A stretch of 7,510 bases of DNA from CAYSBK01 sp964429265. GTDB lineage: Bacteria > Planctomycetota > Phycisphaerae > Sedimentisphaerales > Anaerobacaceae. Shown here in pieces: positions 5,972-7,510 of the stretch; the stretch's first letter is position 1, and each line of letters begins with the position of its first letter. The notes below the pieces were generated by a model, which saw only the letters and a list, made by a program, of their open reading frames with translations, did no database searches and had not been told where the DNA came from. The translations under genes were made by a program, and so were the position numbers. The DNA is taken from the NCBI GenBank assembly GCA_964429265.1, contig CAYSBK010000122.1, forward strand, positions 1-7,510, read 5' to 3'.

Positions 5972-6859
5972 ATGGCTGCAAAGATTATCGACGGCAAACA
6001 GGTCGCACAGACTATGCGCGAGGAACTCAAGCAGCAGGTCGAAGACCTGAAAAAGCAGGGTATCGTCCCCGGGCTTGGTGTGATTCTTGTCGGCGAGGAC
6101 CCGGCGTCACAGTCGTACGTTCGCGCCAAGGAGCGTGCCTGCGAGAAACTCGGCATATACTCCGACGATAACCGTTTGCCTGCTGAGACGCAGCAGCAGG
6201 ATTTGATCGCGCTCATTGGGCGGATGAACAACGACCCCAAAATCAACGGCATCCTCGTACAGTTGCCGCTGCCGAAACATCTCGATGAATCGCAGGTCCT
6301 GCTGGCGATAAATCCCGACAAGGACGTGGACGGTTTCCATCCGATGAACATCGGGAAGATGGTGGCCGGCCAGAAGGCGTTTCTGCCGTGTACGCCGCAC
6401 GGCGTGGTGCAACTGCTGCAGCGAAGCGGCGTGACGATCGAGGGTTCCCACGTTGTTATCGTGGGCCGCAGCAACATCGTCGGCAAACCCCTGGCCAACA
6501 TGCTGATCCAGAAGGCCCCCGGTGGAAACGCCACGGTCACGGTCTGCCACACCCGCACGAGGGACCTGCGCTTCCACACGCTGCAGGCCGACATACTCGT
6601 TGCCGCAGCCGGCAGGCCCAATACCATCACCGCCGATATGGTCAAGGATGGCGCCGTGGTGATTGACGTCGGCGTAAATCGGGTTGACGACGCCGGCAGC
6701 GAGAAGGGCTACCGACTTGTCGGGGACGTTGACTTCGAGGCGGTGAAGGAAAAGGCCTCGCTGATTACACCCGTGCCGGGCGGGGTGGGGCCGATGACGA
6801 TTACCATGTTGCTTTTCAACACGGTCGAGTCGGCCAAGAGGGCCGCCGGGTTGGCCTGA
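5972..6859 (+). CDS. folD: Bifunctional methylene-THF dehydrogenase / methenyl-THF cyclohydrolase
   Basis: FolD interconverts 5,10-methylene-THF, 5,10-methenyl-THF and 10-formyl-THF in the cytoplasm, so it acts directly on the product of the upstream fhs. The 295-residue protein has the full set of motifs: GEDPASQSYVRAKERACEKL (41-60) with Y49 and catalytic K53, ILVQLPLP (94-101), NPDKDVDGFHP (114-124), LPCTPHGV (138-145), the dinucleotide-binding VGRSNIVGKP (164-173), TVTVCHTRT (188-196), and the C-terminal TPVPGGVGPMTITML (266-280). It is about 10 residues longer than the E. coli enzyme, partly through a KAPGGN insert (181-186) before TVTVCH. NADP or NAD preference cannot be read safely from the sequence. 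A GGAG ribosome site (5960-5963) lies 8 bases before the ATG. The 50-base gap from fhs holds only a small GC hairpin without a T-run, so co-transcription is likely. Confidence 0.97.
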   Translation: MAAKIIDGKQVAQTMREELKQQVEDLKKQGIVPGLGVILVGEDPASQSYVRAKERACEKLGIYSDDNRLPAETQQQDLIALIGRMNNDPKINGILVQLPLPKHLDESQVLLAINPDKDVDGFHPMNIGKMVAGQKAFLPCTPHGVVQLLQRSGVTIEGSHVVIVGRSNIVGKPLANMLIQKAPGGNATVTVCHTRTRDLRFHTLQADILVAAAGRPNTITADMVKDGAVVIDVGVNRVDDAGSEKGYRLVGDVDFEAVKEKASLITPVPGGVGPMTITMLLFNTVESAKRAAGLA

Positions 6860-6911
6860 CTGCAGTTACCGGCGCACGGACCTGTGTCGGCTGGCTGAGA
6901 GTTGCCGGGGC
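6860..6911. other. Convergent gap between folD and the AsmA-like gene
   Basis: Only 52 bases separate the two stop codons. No stem followed by a T-run is visible on either strand, so neither gene shows an intrinsic terminator here; termination may be Rho-dependent or overlap the opposite gene. Confidence 0.5.
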
Positions 6912-7510
6912 TTACCGGTTTGCGTCGGCCGGCTGGGTTGTTTTCGGGCCCAACAGTCCCTTCAGCCCGCCCGTTATTTGCTTGCCTATGTCGGTACCCT
7001 GCTTGAGGGCTTTTTGGCCCTGGTCCAGCAGTTCCTTTGACAACTGCCCGGCCTTTTCCAGCGAGGCCTTGACCGGTGCGACTATCTGCTCAGGCAGCAC
7101 GCCGGCCCCCTGCCGGGCCACGCCCGCAGCTATCGCGACCAGTATCTTGCCCGCAAGCGCGGCAGTGTCGAGCTTGTTGTCTGTGCCGAGGTTCTGCATT
7201 CGAATGGGGTCCAGTTTAAGCGTTACGGTGTCGGCCTTGCCGGGCACCGGCAGCAGCTTGACCTTTACGGTTACGTTGGTCAGCTCCAGGTTGTCGATGT
7301 GCAGCTTCTTGCCCGATGGTTCGGCTGGACCTTCGCTGCCGCTGCCGATGTTGCCGATTATGTCCTGCAGATTGTTGCCGGATATGCCTCGCTGCTCGAG
7401 TGTGACGACCACGTTATCGAGCCTGATATTCCTGATGTTGACCGTGTCGGTCAGCAGCGAGCCTATGTCCACCTCGACGGATCCGTCGCCCAACTGTAGC
7501 AGGTTTTGAT
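6912..7510 (-). CDS. AsmA-like protein, C-terminal part (N-terminus beyond right edge)
   Basis: The frame stays open to the right edge (QNLLQLGDGSVEVDIG is read up to the last bases), so the start lies outside the window; a TTG at 7493 is internal, not the start. About 199 residues are visible. The pattern LGDGSVEVDIGSLLTDTVNI, then IRLDNVVVTLE, GNNLQDII, a short low-complexity linker (GSEGPAEPSG) and KKLHIDNLELTNVTVKVKL is typical of the C-terminal region of AsmA-like proteins, which are membrane-anchored envelope proteins linked to lipid transport and outer-membrane homeostasis. A moderately hydrophobic Ala/Gly segment and a helical lysine- and glutamine-rich tail follow, ending in a Gly/Thr/Pro-rich C-terminus. 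The gene converges on folD with 52 bases between the stops and is unlikely to be part of the folate operon. The family call rests on pattern recognition over part of the protein. Confidence 0.75.
   Translation of the reverse strand, partial: QNLLQLGDGSVEVDIGSLLTDTVNIRNIRLDNVVVTLEQRGISGNNLQDIIGNIGSGSEGPAEPSGKKLHIDNLELTNVTVKVKLLPVPGKADTVTLKLDPIRMQNLGTDNKLDTAALAGKILVAIAAGVARQGAGVLPEQIVAPVKASLEKAGQLSKELLDQGQKALKQGTDIGKQITGGLKGLLGPKTTQPADANR

Noticed and set aside
5947..6645. A 232-codon minus-strand open frame
   Set aside because: It is antisense to folD, which carries all its family motifs, and its product is Ser/Cys/Thr-rich with no family-like pattern.
7491..7493. TTG as the start of the right-edge minus-strand gene
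   Set aside because: The frame stays open upstream to the window edge, and the residues before the TTG continue the AsmA-like pattern, so the true start is outside the window.
1..7510. CRISPR arrays, tRNA or rRNA genes, insertion sequences
   Set aside because: No regularly spaced repeat, cloverleaf-like sequence, rRNA segment, transposase frame or paired transposon ends were seen on either strand.

Overview
The window (roughly 60% GC by eye) holds two divergently oriented gene clusters separated by a non-coding gap of about 660 bases, plus the end of a convergent gene at the right edge. Gene content and protein style suggest an anaerobic or facultative bacterium of the Planctomycetota, perhaps Phycisphaerae-like. 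The hints are a DUF1573 lipoprotein, a cytochrome c554-type protein fused to a phosphatase-like domain, an AsmA-like protein and a divergent long formate-THF ligase. This assignment is inference, because no marker gene is present.

Left half, minus strand, read from 3494 to 1: a DUF1573 lipoprotein, then a tetraheme c554-type cytochrome with an N-terminal 5'-nucleotidase-like domain, then a single-pass membrane protein with a proline-rich linker and a GspC/PilP-like domain that runs off the left edge. Gaps of 37 and 21 bases and one shared orientation suggest an operon. A good extended -10 promoter lies about 120 bases upstream of the first gene. All three products are predicted to be exported or membrane-anchored, so this is a cell-envelope operon, plausibly tied to periplasmic electron transfer or secretion.

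Centre, 3495-4157: no convincing gene. The gap holds a promoter for each cluster and a 43-base AT-rich patch. It also holds two DnaA-box-like 9-mers, one a perfect TTATCCACA, embedded in an inverted pair of 16-base sequences that differ at one position. A third, weaker box lies beside the AT-rich patch. This is the most interesting part of the window: a candidate replication origin or DnaA-controlled region at a point where transcription diverges.

Right half, plus strand: fhs (formate-tetrahydrofolate ligase) followed by folD (methylene-THF dehydrogenase/cyclohydrolase), 50 bases apart. Together they interconvert formate, formyl-THF, methenyl-THF and methylene-THF. That serves purine and one-carbon metabolism, or the methyl branch of the Wood-Ljungdahl pathway or glycine metabolism; the window alone cannot decide which. 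After folD, a convergent minus-strand gene (6912 to the right edge) encodes the C-terminus of an AsmA-like protein.
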